A DNA stretch of 64,000 nt from contig CANBDX010000002.1 of NCBI GenBank assembly GCA_947367315.1, positions 1-64,000 of the forward strand, read 5' to 3'. A program made the position numbers and the translations under genes. This document shows, piece by piece, positions 11,573-20,991 of the stretch. The notes under the pieces are model-generated. The model saw only the letters and a list, made by a program, of their open reading frames with translations, searched no databases and was not told the DNA's origin. The DNA is from an uncultured Bacteroidales bacterium. Its GTDB lineage: Bacteria > Bacteroidota > Bacteroidia > Bacteroidales > UBA932. Every line of letters begins with the position of its first letter. Within the stretch, counting starts at the first letter, position 1.

Positions 11573-13279
11573 CTATTTCACAAGTTCCTCAGCCTTTTTC
11601 AAAGCCGGTACTATGTGAGGGAATATGTTTTCCTGTCCGATCTCCTTATCCACACCGAACTTCACAAGCGTGTCGTGCACCTTTTCAGTAACTCCGGAAA
11701 GGATCACGGTCACTCCCCTCCTGCGTGTACGTTCACACAGGTTGCGGAGGTTGTTCACGCCGGTAGAATCGATGAACGGCACCTTGCGCATACGTATGAT
11801 ACGCACCTTAGTTCCAGGTTTCTTCATCTTCTCCAGTTCCTCGAAACGGCTGGCGAGTCCGAAGAAGAACGGACCGTCAATCTCATACACCTCCACACCC
11901 TTAGGTATGTCAAGTCTATCGGTATTCTCCATAGCCGCAGCCTCGTCATCCTCTGTTGCCGCAACCTTCTGCCCCTCAAGGACAGAGATATGCGATGTCT
12001 CCATGACACGGCGGACAAAAAGCACGATGGCAAGTACCACGCCCACCTCGATAGCCACAGTCAGATCGACGATGACGGTAAGGAAGAAGGTAAGAAGAAG
12101 CACAGCCACATCGGACTTGTCACCTCTGAGCAGATACTTGAAAGTCCTCCACTCACTCATATTATACGCCACCTGCACAAGAATTGCCGCAAGGCATGAA
12201 AGAGGAATATATACGGCATATGGCATAAGGAAGAGGTAGATAAGCAGAAGCACGCCTGCATGAACTATACCTGTCACAGGGGTCTTGCCGCCGTTATTAA
12301 TGCTCGCCATTGTCCTGGCAAGGGCACCGGTGGCAGGAATTCCGCCGAAAAGCGGAGTAACGATATTGGCTATACCCTGTCCGATAAGCTCCGTATTCGC
12401 ATGGTGCTTCTTACCTGTGGCACCATCAGCGACCATAGCTGCCAGAAGCGACTCGATGGCGCAGAGGATAGCAATCGTGAAGGCTGGAGAGACCAGTCCC
12501 TTGACGGTCTCGAAGTCGAATTTCGGGGCTACAGGCTTAGGCATCGGCAGACCGTCGGCAAGCTCCGGGAATTTGGAGCCGATAGTTGCCAGATCTACTC
12601 CGGCAAACTTGCCAAGCAGTACAGACACAGCTGTTCCTACGATAAGTGCGATAAGGGAGCCCGGCACCTTCTTGGTAACCTTTCCCCAGCTGAAGCAGAT
12701 CACAAGGCAGAGCACACTCATTGCAAGTTCTACCCAGTTGATGCTGCCCAGATTCTGGAAATAGCAGGCCCACTGCGGTATGAATCCGGCCGGCACCTCA
12801 AGGTCGAGAGGCAGTCCGAAGAAATCCTTCATCTGCGTGGAGAAGATCGTGAGCGCAATACCGCTGGTGAATCCCACGACGATAGGATATGGAATGAACT
12901 TGAAGATGACTCCCATCTTGAAAACTCCCATAAGCACGAGGAATACGCCTGCCATGATAGTGGCAATAATAAGTCCCTGCATGCCGTACTGTCCCACAAT
13001 GCCGGCTACAATCACGATAAATGCGCCGGTAGGACCTCCGATAAGGAAGTTGGAGCCTCCGAAAAACGAAATCAGGAATCCGGCCACTATGGCTGTTATG
13101 AGTCCCTGCTGAGGGGTAACGCCGCTGGCGATACCGAATGCGATGGCAAGCGGAAGGGCGATGATACCGACAATGATGCCGGCAATCAGATCTGATGAAA
13201 AGGTCTTGCCATCATAACCACCTTTCCTGAACAGCCCGAACAGTTTGGGCTGGAATACTTCTTTCAGATTAAAATTCAT
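11573..13279 (-). CDS. SulP family inorganic anion transporter with C-terminal STAS domain
   Basis: 568 aa; DLIAGIIVGIIALPLAIAFGIASG, multiple TM segments, STAS region IRMRKVPFIDSTGVNNL. Confidence 0.92.
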   Translation of the reverse strand: MNFNLKEVFQPKLFGLFRKGGYDGKTFSSDLIAGIIVGIIALPLAIAFGIASGVTPQQGLITAIVAGFLISFFGGSNFLIGGPTGAFIVIVAGIVGQYGMQGLIIATIMAGVFLVLMGVFKMGVIFKFIPYPIVVGFTSGIALTIFSTQMKDFFGLPLDLEVPAGFIPQWACYFQNLGSINWVELAMSVLCLVICFSWGKVTKKVPGSLIALIVGTAVSVLLGKFAGVDLATIGSKFPELADGLPMPKPVAPKFDFETVKGLVSPAFTIAILCAIESLLAAMVADGATGKKHHANTELIGQGIANIVTPLFGGIPATGALARTMASINNGGKTPVTGIVHAGVLLLIYLFLMPYAVYIPLSCLAAILVQVAYNMSEWRTFKYLLRGDKSDVAVLLLTFFLTVIVDLTVAIEVGVVLAIVLFVRRVMETSHISVLEGQKVAATEDDEAAAMENTDRLDIPKGVEVYEIDGPFFFGLASRFEELEKMKKPGTKVRIIRMRKVPFIDSTGVNNLRNLCERTRRRGVTVILSGVTEKVHDTLVKFGVDKEIGQENIFPHIVPALKKAEELVK

Positions 13280-13314
13280 GATGCTGTTTTTAATACACTA
13301 CTAATATATATATG

Positions 13315-14169
13315 TTACTTGCTCATATAAGCCTCAAAACGCCTGGCAGAGTTCAGCTCGGCTTCCTTTGTGGATGCAGCCACCACCTTGGTCGTAATCC
13401 GGGCAGTCGGCTTGGAAATGATGCGGACCATATCACCGGTCTTCTCCACCTTGGCAAACAACTTGGCCGTGAAGAACATTCCTGCACCTATAGGAATCGG
13501 ATTCTGGGACACATCGGCAGGATGAATACCCCACACGCTTATATATCCTTCACCGAAATTAACCCGTTGTCCCTCATGATAGTTCACGCCGGTAAGGAAC
13601 TGCACCTTCTTGCCTGAAAGCTCCTTCGCAGTGACGGTAGCCTCCCTCTTCTTCGCCGACACATCTATACGTATGGACACATCTACAGTATCTTTCCCGT
13701 ACGGAACTCCATAAGCTATAATCTCGGCAAAAGAGCCGTTCCTGGTGTCTCCGACACGTGCAGTACGGCCCTTTGTCGCCACAAGCTTCACCTCCTTCCC
13801 GCCATCCCAGAGGGCTATGCCGCCAAGTCCCACAGTCTTTCCAACACGATATTCGTCGCATCCGGCTCCATTCTCAGTCTGCTGCTGCAGAGTCGGATAC
13901 CAGAGATAATGTTCCAGCTCCATTCCCCTTCCGCTCTTGGAATAGACATCGACTGCACCGCTGTCATTGAAATAAAGGCGCAGAGCCATATGACTGTTCT
14001 CCACGGCCGGACCATGATGTCCAACCTTCTTGTACTGATTGGCAATTTCTGAAACAATCTCATCCACCTGAAGCGAATCGCTCCTCCAGAACAGGCTATG
14101 GGCAGTCTGGGCAGACGCAGGAACACAGGCAGACAGTATAATAAATGTCAAAACAAGTCTATTCATCAT
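13315..14169 (-). CDS. DUF4861-like secreted protein
   Basis: 284 aa; signal peptide; HHGPAVENSHMALRLYFNDSGAVDVYSKSGRGMELEHYLWYPT resembles DUF4861 proteins. Confidence 0.65.
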   Translation of the reverse strand: MMNRLVLTFIILSACVPASAQTAHSLFWRSDSLQVDEIVSEIANQYKKVGHHGPAVENSHMALRLYFNDSGAVDVYSKSGRGMELEHYLWYPTLQQQTENGAGCDEYRVGKTVGLGGIALWDGGKEVKLVATKGRTARVGDTRNGSFAEIIAYGVPYGKDTVDVSIRIDVSAKKREATVTAKELSGKKVQFLTGVNYHEGQRVNFGEGYISVWGIHPADVSQNPIPIGAGMFFTAKLFAKVEKTGDMVRIISKPTARITTKVVAASTKEAELNSARRFEAYMSK

Positions 14170-14171
14170 AA

Positions 14172-14708
14172 TTATGGCTTTTCAAAAAAAGAGAAATGCA
14201 CATTGCCGTATTTCCTTTCCTTCACAAAATACGGATGTGTCTCAAAATTATATTCCTCAGGATGCTCAAGGATAAGATATGCACCTGGATGAAGAATGTC
14301 ATGTTCAAACACCTTGTCCGGGATGGAAGCAAGTCCGTCCAGCGCATATGGAGGGTCCGCAAATATTATATCGAATTTCTCACGGCATATCTCCAGGAAC
14401 TCAAACACATTATGACGTACCACCGTAAGGTTACGCATGCCGAACTTCTCCGCCTGGGACTTGATGAAGGAGGCATGCATTGGGAGCATCTCCACACAAT
14501 AGACCATTGACGCCCCGCGGGATGCGAACTCATATGAAATCGCTCCTGTGCCGCCGAAGAGGTCCAGCACCTGAAGCCCCTCCATTTCATACTCGTTGTT
14601 AAGTATATTGAATAAGCCTTCCTTGGCAAAATCCGTTGTAGGACGGGCCTTGTAACCATTCGGGGGCAGTATTGTCTTGCCCTTGAGCCTTCCACCTATG
14701 ATCCTCAT
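14172..14708 (-). CDS. rsmD: 16S rRNA (guanine(966)-N(2))-methyltransferase RsmD
   Basis: 178 aa; MRIIGGRLKGKTI...RPTTDFAKEGLFNIL, VLDLFGGTGAISYEFASRGA, DIIFADPPYAL. Confidence 0.92.
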   Translation of the reverse strand: MRIIGGRLKGKTILPPNGYKARPTTDFAKEGLFNILNNEYEMEGLQVLDLFGGTGAISYEFASRGASMVYCVEMLPMHASFIKSQAEKFGMRNLTVVRHNVFEFLEICREKFDIIFADPPYALDGLASIPDKVFEHDILHPGAYLILEHPEEYNFETHPYFVKERKYGNVHFSFFEKP

Positions 14709-14720
14709 GACAACCTGCTG

Positions 14721-15401
14721 TTAAAGACGTTCGACACTACGGAAATACCTGTAAAGGGAGAGTTCCTGTTCCTGGTCAAGAGGCGTCCTGAAACAAATCG
14801 CGGACAACTCGGGATTGAGCTGAAGCTTCTTCAAGGCAAGGAATATAAAATATTCCGCAGTTGTGAAATCCGGAGCACGGAACGAGTTGCAAAGAAGCAG
14901 GGTCTTTCCCTGGGCGATTACAAGATAGAGGTATCCGTCCATATAAGAGGCTACAATCTTGTTATACTCTGTCACGTTCCGGAGGTCACGCAGCATGAAA
15001 TACAGCTCGGGAAGAGGCTTCACCTTGCTTCCGTCAGCGCAGAGTACCGTCTCGGAGATAACCTTCGAGAGCGTCTCGCCTATCGCATTAGAATAAACCA
15101 GCACAGCAGCCTGATCCGCCACTTCCACAAAATCTACAGGATCTTCATCCTTCAGAGCAGTCACCTCTGCCAAAAGTCTGCGCGAAGCCTCCGGAGAGTG
15201 GAACTGTGAAGGGACAAGTGCACACTTGGGGGTAAAGACTGAGATCTCCACGGAATCATACCTGCGCTGAAGCTCAGGCGATGTGAAGATCCTGTCCGAT
15301 GTCATCCAGTCTGACGACATCTCCTGCGAGTCGGCCTGTATCTTAAAAGAATATCCACTCAAGCCGACTTGAATGGATATCCCGTTTATTGTGTTGGTCA
15401 T
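14721..15401 (-). CDS. DUF3822-like protein
   Basis: Adjacent to rsmD as is common in Bacteroidota; ISIQVGLSGYSFKI start. Start placed at internal Met (15401) to avoid overlap with the upstream gene. Confidence 0.6.
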   Translation of the reverse strand: MTNTINGISIQVGLSGYSFKIQADSQEMSSDWMTSDRIFTSPELQRRYDSVEISVFTPKCALVPSQFHSPEASRRLLAEVTALKDEDPVDFVEVADQAAVLVYSNAIGETLSKVISETVLCADGSKVKPLPELYFMLRDLRNVTEYNKIVASYMDGYLYLVIAQGKTLLLCNSFRAPDFTTAEYFIFLALKKLQLNPELSAICFRTPLDQEQELSLYRYFRSVERL

Positions 15402-15405
15402 GTTT

Positions 15406-16110
15406 TTACTCCCAGTTTCCGGCGTTGTTGTTTGGAGCTGTAATGCTGCCGACCTGGAGTCCCTTGTAACGTCCCTGGTCTTCTCTCTCTGCATCGAGGT
15501 TGATGCGAAGCTGATTGTTAAGACCTCTGAGGAGTGACTTGTAAGGCATTGAAGCCTCGAAGAGAGGAACCTTCACACCAGACACGGTCTTGATTGTCGA
15601 AGCCATTATGACAGAATCTCCGCAGAAAGGAATGAGTGCGAGAGAATCCACAACAAAATCAGGTCTGCTGTTGAAGAGTGTATCCTTCACTGCAATCTCG
15701 GTAGTCACCTGGAACACAAGGTTGGTCTCACCTGCATGATAGAGTTCGTTAAGCTTCTGGTTGAGCTTCTCGCCCTTGAGATGGCGATACTTCTTCTTGA
15801 TCTTGTCGGTGTGAGCCATTGCGAGGGAGTCATCCTTCGAACCCACCTGCATCACGATCTTCATCTTTCCTTCATTGTAGAAAAGCTTGAGGGAGTCGAT
15901 TGTAGACGAGTACTTTCCGTTCACGTTCTTGAAAGCGACCTGGAGATCACGGATATCCTTAAGTCTCTGAACGGCAACACTCTCACGATAAGCCTTGTGC
16001 TTGTTGAAGTCCACAGGCTCCATGACGCTCTTTACGATTGCATAAGTAAGGCCTACGATGGCCAGCGGCAAAATGAAATAGGTAAAAACCTTTCTAATTA
16101 TTGAACCCAT
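15406..16110 (-). CDS. Conserved membrane-anchored protein of unknown function
   Basis: 234 aa; N-terminal TM helix (FTYFILPLAIVGLTYAIV) followed by soluble domain. Confidence 0.65.
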   Translation of the reverse strand: MGSIIRKVFTYFILPLAIVGLTYAIVKSVMEPVDFNKHKAYRESVAVQRLKDIRDLQVAFKNVNGKYSSTIDSLKLFYNEGKMKIVMQVGSKDDSLAMAHTDKIKKKYRHLKGEKLNQKLNELYHAGETNLVFQVTTEIAVKDTLFNSRPDFVVDSLALIPFCGDSVIMASTIKTVSGVKVPLFEASMPYKSLLRGLNNQLRINLDAEREDQGRYKGLQVGSITAPNNNAGNWE

Positions 16111-16247
16111 TATCTTATTGTGTTTTTATTTGCTTCATTATCATCCCCACAGGGGACAAAGTCTTAAAAATGCCGGACAAAGTTATGAAATTGATTTATC
16201 AAATGCAATATAATTTGTAATTTTGCAGGCGAAACTTTGGAGAATTC

Positions 16248-17303
16248 ATGAAAGACATAGATTCAGGACATATACTCACCTTGGAAGCCATGCTGTCAGC
16301 AGCAGGTAGGATTGCGATAGTGACCCATATGAAACCGGACGGAGACGCTCTCGGCAGCAGTACAGCCATGTACCATTACCTCAAGGCTATCGGAAAAGAC
16401 TGCCGCATGATCCTATCGGACCCCAACCCTTCCAATCTGGACTTCCTTATAGGCGAGGATTCCAGAAAAGACCTTCTGATATACGAGGCATACCCTCTCA
16501 GTGCAGCTGCGGCAATCAAGGACAGCGACCTGATCATATGCCTGGATTTCAACGCTTTCCACAGAACGGACACCCTGGAGCCGTTTCTTTCTGAAGCACG
16601 TCAGCCCAAAATTCTCATAGACCACCACCTCTCTCCGGACACGGAACATTTCGACCTCGTGTTCTCTGAGACCGAAGTATCATCGGCCAGCGAGCTTCTT
16701 TACCATATCCTGATGCATACCGGCCGCATCGCCCATGACGCATCAAGGCTGCCGTCCGCGTCGGCCGTCTCCCTGATGACCGGAATGATCACTGACACGA
16801 ATAATTTCGCGAACTCGGTGTTCCCATCTACCCTGCGCATGGCTTCTGCCCTCCTTGAGGCAGGCACCGACCGCGACATGATCCTGCAGCAGCTTTACAA
16901 CCGCTTCAGCGAAAGCCGCCTCAGGCTCATGGGACATATGATGAAGGACCTGATGAAGATAACTGACGATGGTGTGGCATACATAGTGCTAGACAAGGAG
17001 ACCCAGAGAAACTACCACGTGAAGGATGGAGACACGGAAGGCTTCGTGAACATGCCTCTGTCAATCGACAGGGTCGTGATGAGCATCCTGCTGAAGGAGG
17101 ACAATGACAGGATCAGGGTATCCATCCGTTCGAAGAAAGGCTATTCCGCAAACGCATGCGCTAAAGAGCACTTCAACGGAGGAGGGCACGAAAATGCTTC
17201 CGGAGGAAGACTATACATCGGCAAGGATGTCCGTGACATCAACGAGGCGCCCGAATACATAGAGAGACACACACATACATTCATGAGAAGATACAATGGA
17301 TAG
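16248..17303 (+). CDS. DHH/DHHA1 phosphoesterase (NrnA-like oligoribonuclease/pAp phosphatase)
   Basis: 351 aa; THMKPDGDALGSS, DFNAFHRTD, LIDHHLSPD and NGGGHENASGG motifs. Confidence 0.9.
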   Translation: MKDIDSGHILTLEAMLSAAGRIAIVTHMKPDGDALGSSTAMYHYLKAIGKDCRMILSDPNPSNLDFLIGEDSRKDLLIYEAYPLSAAAAIKDSDLIICLDFNAFHRTDTLEPFLSEARQPKILIDHHLSPDTEHFDLVFSETEVSSASELLYHILMHTGRIAHDASRLPSASAVSLMTGMITDTNNFANSVFPSTLRMASALLEAGTDRDMILQQLYNRFSESRLRLMGHMMKDLMKITDDGVAYIVLDKETQRNYHVKDGDTEGFVNMPLSIDRVVMSILLKEDNDRIRVSIRSKKGYSANACAKEHFNGGGHENASGGRLYIGKDVRDINEAPEYIERHTHTFMRRYNG

Positions 17304-17883
17304 AAAATCGCTTATACTGGCCCTGCTGCTTTGTTTCGCGGCAAGCTCATGCATGAAGGAGAAGCTCAAGACCACCTACAATTCCCAGGAGGACTCCATA
17401 GACAAGTACATAACCTCCAACATGTACGCCAAGCGCACAGGCGTATCGGAGAAGACAGGCAACGACACCACATGGACCGACACGCTTAGGGTCGTGCGCA
17501 ACGGCGGAGCCAACCGTCTTGTGCTCAAGGAAGGTCTGGGAGAGGAACTTAAACCTGGAGGCAAAATTGCATTCTATTATGCCGGATACACATTCAAAGG
17601 CAGCAAAAGCAACAGCAATCTTTTTACTACCAACAGACAGGAGACGGCCGCCGAGGCCAAATGGGACCTTACGGACGCAAAGTACGAACTGCTTCAGACC
17701 AACCTTACAAAGGACGGATTCATAGAGGGGCTGCGCAAGGGGCTGGCCGGAGTCAAAGGTGGAGAGGAATGCGAGATACTGTTCTCCGGGCAATATGCCT
17801 TCGGAGACGTTGAATTCGGCATAATTCCTGCAAATTCCGCCCTGCTCTACCATATTTGGGTTGAAGCAGTCTCAAATGAGTGA
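17296..17883 (+). CDS. FKBP-type peptidyl-prolyl isomerase lipoprotein
   Basis: 195 aa; lipobox CFAASSC; GGKIAFYYAGYTFKGS...FIEGLRKGLAGVKGGEECEILFSGQYAFGD...ILYHIWVEAV. Confidence 0.8.
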   Translation: MDRKSLILALLLCFAASSCMKEKLKTTYNSQEDSIDKYITSNMYAKRTGVSEKTGNDTTWTDTLRVVRNGGANRLVLKEGLGEELKPGGKIAFYYAGYTFKGSKSNSNLFTTNRQETAAEAKWDLTDAKYELLQTNLTKDGFIEGLRKGLAGVKGGEECEILFSGQYAFGDVEFGIIPANSALLYHIWVEAVSNE

Positions 17884-17892
17884 TATTTTTAT

Positions 17893-17900
17893 TATATTTG
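17893..17900 (+). promoter_or_regulatory. Putative internal -7 element (TATATTTG)
   Basis: TATATTTG 24 nt upstream of ATG 17924. Confidence 0.45.
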
Positions 17901-17923
17901 CAGGATTTAAATTCAATTCGGAA

Positions 17924-18991
17924 ATGAAGAAAACTCATATTTCACTTTTATACGCAACAGCATGCCTGTTCCTGAGCGGATGCGCACACACCGTAGAGGA
18001 ATCCACCAACGAGGCGGACAAAAGGTATTTCGATGCCTGGCTCACTCTTAACGCACCTGGCGTAAAGCCCGAAGGCCTTGGCATCTACGTGCTGGAGGAG
18101 AAGGAAGGATCAGGAGCCGAGGTGACCGCAGAAGGCTATGCCCTGGTGGACTATGTCGCAAGCGACCTCGAGGGAAACATAAGTTCATACACCGGCAGCG
18201 AGACAGCCAAACAGCTCGGGACATACGCCGAGACATCGTACTATGGCCCTAAGTTCTGGCTTACTACAGACGGAACGATGCAGGCCGGAATACTCGACGC
18301 CCTGAAGGGCATGAAAGTGGGAGGCAGCAAGGAGGTCATTATCCCTAGCTGGCTCATGAGTTACTCAACCTACAGCACAGGAGCCGAATACCTCGCACAC
18401 GCAAGCAGCAGTTCAAGCGCGATATACGAGTTCACCGTCAAGGACTTCACCAAGGACATCGACCAGTGGCAGGCAGACTCGATTGTAAGATTCTTCAGTA
18501 ATCCGACCGTGAAAGTAGCAGGAAAGCCTGCGGATGAAGTTTTTGTAAAAGACGGTGCACCCATGACCATGGCGGACACCTTGCAGGCAGGCTTCTTCTA
18601 CAAGCAGCTTGTTGCCCCATCGGACACTACCACGTTCAAGAATGACACAACCGTATATATCAACTATACGGGCAAGCTTCTCAACGGACTGGTATTCGAC
18701 ACCAACATAAAGAGGGTGGCACAGGACAACGGACTCTATTCTCCATCAAAGACATATGGACCTGTCAAGATCACATGGGGTGAGAAATACTCCGAAATAA
18801 CAATGGGGTCGGAAAATTCTTCAGTGATAGGCGGATTCGCATTGACTCTCTGGCAGATGCGTGCCATGGAGAAGGGCGTGGGAGTATTCTGGTCAGCTCT
18901 TGGATACAGCTACTCCGGCAGCGGTGCCAGCATACCGCCATACTCACCGCTTATCTTCGAAATCGAACTGGTGGCTGAGCCGGAGGACTAA
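17924..18991 (+). CDS. Lipoprotein with two FKBP-like domains
   Basis: Start at internal ATG 17924 gives MKKTHISLLYATACLFLSGC lipoprotein signal. Two FKBP-like segments: MQAGILDALKGMKVGGSKEVIIPSWLMSY and VYINYTGKLLNGLVFDTN. Confidence 0.75.
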   Translation: MKKTHISLLYATACLFLSGCAHTVEESTNEADKRYFDAWLTLNAPGVKPEGLGIYVLEEKEGSGAEVTAEGYALVDYVASDLEGNISSYTGSETAKQLGTYAETSYYGPKFWLTTDGTMQAGILDALKGMKVGGSKEVIIPSWLMSYSTYSTGAEYLAHASSSSSAIYEFTVKDFTKDIDQWQADSIVRFFSNPTVKVAGKPADEVFVKDGAPMTMADTLQAGFFYKQLVAPSDTTTFKNDTTVYINYTGKLLNGLVFDTNIKRVAQDNGLYSPSKTYGPVKITWGEKYSEITMGSENSSVIGGFALTLWQMRAMEKGVGVFWSALGYSYSGSGASIPPYSPLIFEIELVAEPED

Positions 18992-18994
18992 GCC

Positions 18995-20386
18995 ATGGCA
19001 GAAGGCAGAAGCGCGATTCCCACCGAGCTCGGTACGGAAAAGATCGGCAGGCTTCTGAAACAGTACGCCCTGCCGGCAATCATAGCACAGACTGCGGCAT
19101 CATTATATAATATGGTGGACAGCATCTTCATCGGCCAGGGTGTGGGTCCCATGGCCATTTCCGGTCTTGCGGTCACATTCCCGTTGATGAACCTGTCCAC
19201 AGCATTCGGCACACTCGTCGGAGCCGGAGCCGCCACCATGCTTTCTGTCCTTCTGGGACAGAAAAACTATAAGGCGGCAAACAAGGTTCTCGGTAACGTC
19301 GTAAGCCTCAATGTCATCATAGGTCTGATATTCATGGTTGTGGCCCTGATATTCATAGACCCCATTCTGTATTTCTTCGGTGCCAGTGCGAACACTCTCC
19401 CATACGCCAAGGAATACATGAAGATCATCCTCTGCGGAAATATCATCACCCATCTATACTTCGGTCTGAATGCTGCTATGCGTTCTTCCGGAAGTCCGAA
19501 AAAGGCTATGGCGCTCACCATCTTCACGGTGGTCTTCAATACAATCCTCGACCCTATCTTCATCTTCGTATTCAAGATGGGAATCGCGGGAGCTGCATGG
19601 GCAACCGTGCTTGCGCAGACAGTAGCCATGATAGTGGTACTTAAGCACTTCAGCGACAGCAGCAGACCGTTCCACTTCGAGAAAGGCATCTTCAGCCTCG
19701 ACATGCGTGTGGCCAAGGACTCGCTTGCAATCGGAATGGGACCGTTCCTCATGAATGCCGCCGCATGTCTGGTGACTCTCTTCATCAACCAGCAGCTGCG
19801 CGACTACAGCGGAGACCTCGGCATCGGTGCCTACGGAATCTGCAACCGCTTCATATTCATGTTCATAATGATATGCATGGGACTGAATCAGGGAATGCAG
19901 CCTATCGCAGGATACAACTACGGTGCGAGACAATATTCAAGGGTGAAGGAGACGTTCTGGATGACAGCCAAACTGGCGACAATTGTTACCACAATATGCT
20001 TTATCATAGGTATGTTCTTTCCAAGGGTCGCAGCAGGTATATTCACCCACGATGAGGAATTGCTCGACATGGCGGCACAAGGCATGAGGATACTTTCATT
20101 CGCCTTCCCTGTGGTAGGATTCCAGATGATCGGCACCAACTTCTTCCAGAGTCTCGGAATGGTAAAGAAGTCCGTGATACTGTCGCTTTCGCGTCAGATA
20201 CTCTTCCTTCTGCCTCTGCTCTATGCACTGCCTCTATGGTTCAGCCACAACGGGGTATGGATGAGTTTCCCCGTATCCGACGTGCTTTCGGCCCTGCTCA
20301 CGGCCATCATGCTCGGAAGCCTTTTCAAGAAGTTCAACAGACTGCAGGACGGAGATGACCCGTCCGGTCTCGGAAGCCATATTTAA
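18995..20386 (+). CDS. MATE family efflux transporter
   Basis: 463 aa; YALPAIIAQTAASLYNMVDSIFIGQGVGPMAISGLAVTFP, 12 TM pattern. Confidence 0.93.
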   Translation: MAEGRSAIPTELGTEKIGRLLKQYALPAIIAQTAASLYNMVDSIFIGQGVGPMAISGLAVTFPLMNLSTAFGTLVGAGAATMLSVLLGQKNYKAANKVLGNVVSLNVIIGLIFMVVALIFIDPILYFFGASANTLPYAKEYMKIILCGNIITHLYFGLNAAMRSSGSPKKAMALTIFTVVFNTILDPIFIFVFKMGIAGAAWATVLAQTVAMIVVLKHFSDSSRPFHFEKGIFSLDMRVAKDSLAIGMGPFLMNAAACLVTLFINQQLRDYSGDLGIGAYGICNRFIFMFIMICMGLNQGMQPIAGYNYGARQYSRVKETFWMTAKLATIVTTICFIIGMFFPRVAAGIFTHDEELLDMAAQGMRILSFAFPVVGFQMIGTNFFQSLGMVKKSVILSLSRQILFLLPLLYALPLWFSHNGVWMSFPVSDVLSALLTAIMLGSLFKKFNRLQDGDDPSGLGSHI

Positions 20387-20388
20387 TC

Positions 20389-20991
20389 ATGGAAAAGAAG
20401 ATAATCATAACCATCGGAAGACAATTCGGAAGCGGTGGACTTGCAGTGGCCCAGGAGCTGGGACGCAGGCTTGGAATTCCTGTATATGACAGAGAACTGA
20501 TCTCCAAGGCCGCCCAGGACAGCGGATTCAGCGTGGAGTTCTTCGAGAAGAAGGACGAGAAGAGAGGATGGGCTTCATTCTTCTCCATGAGTTTCAGTTC
20601 TAATGAGAACTACATGAGCGACAGCGGGCTCTTCAAGATTCAGAGCGAAACAATCAGAAGGATTGCTGAGCAGGGGTCTGCAATTATAGTGGGCAGATGT
20701 TCGGATTACATACTGCGCGACATGGACTGCTGCATGGATGTATTCCTGACATCACCTGAAGAGGTGCGTGCGGAAAGAGTGGTGGAAAGGGAACGCATAC
20801 CTTTTGACAAGGCTATGGAGGAAATCGAAAAACGCGACAAGGTACGTGCGGAATATTACAACTACTTCACATTCGGCAACTGGGGAGTTGCATCCAACTA
20901 TGACCTTTGCATCGACTCGAGCATACTCGGTATCAAAGGTACAGCGGACCTGGTCATAGAGTTCGCCCGCAAAAAAGGATTACTTGAATAA
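20389..20991 (+). CDS. Cytidylate kinase-like protein
   Basis: 200 aa; ITIGRQFGSGGLAVAQELGRRLGIPVYDRELI, typical of the cytidylate kinase-like family. Confidence 0.88.
   Translation: MEKKIIITIGRQFGSGGLAVAQELGRRLGIPVYDRELISKAAQDSGFSVEFFEKKDEKRGWASFFSMSFSSNENYMSDSGLFKIQSETIRRIAEQGSAIIVGRCSDYILRDMDCCMDVFLTSPEEVRAERVVERERIPFDKAMEEIEKRDKVRAEYYNYFTFGNWGVASNYDLCIDSSILGIKGTADLVIEFARKKGLLE

Noticed and set aside
12260-13195. 311-aa plus-strand ORF
   Set aside because: Lies wholly antisense to the SulP transporter; composition rich in His/Arg/Asp with no domain-like motifs; shadow of the real codons.
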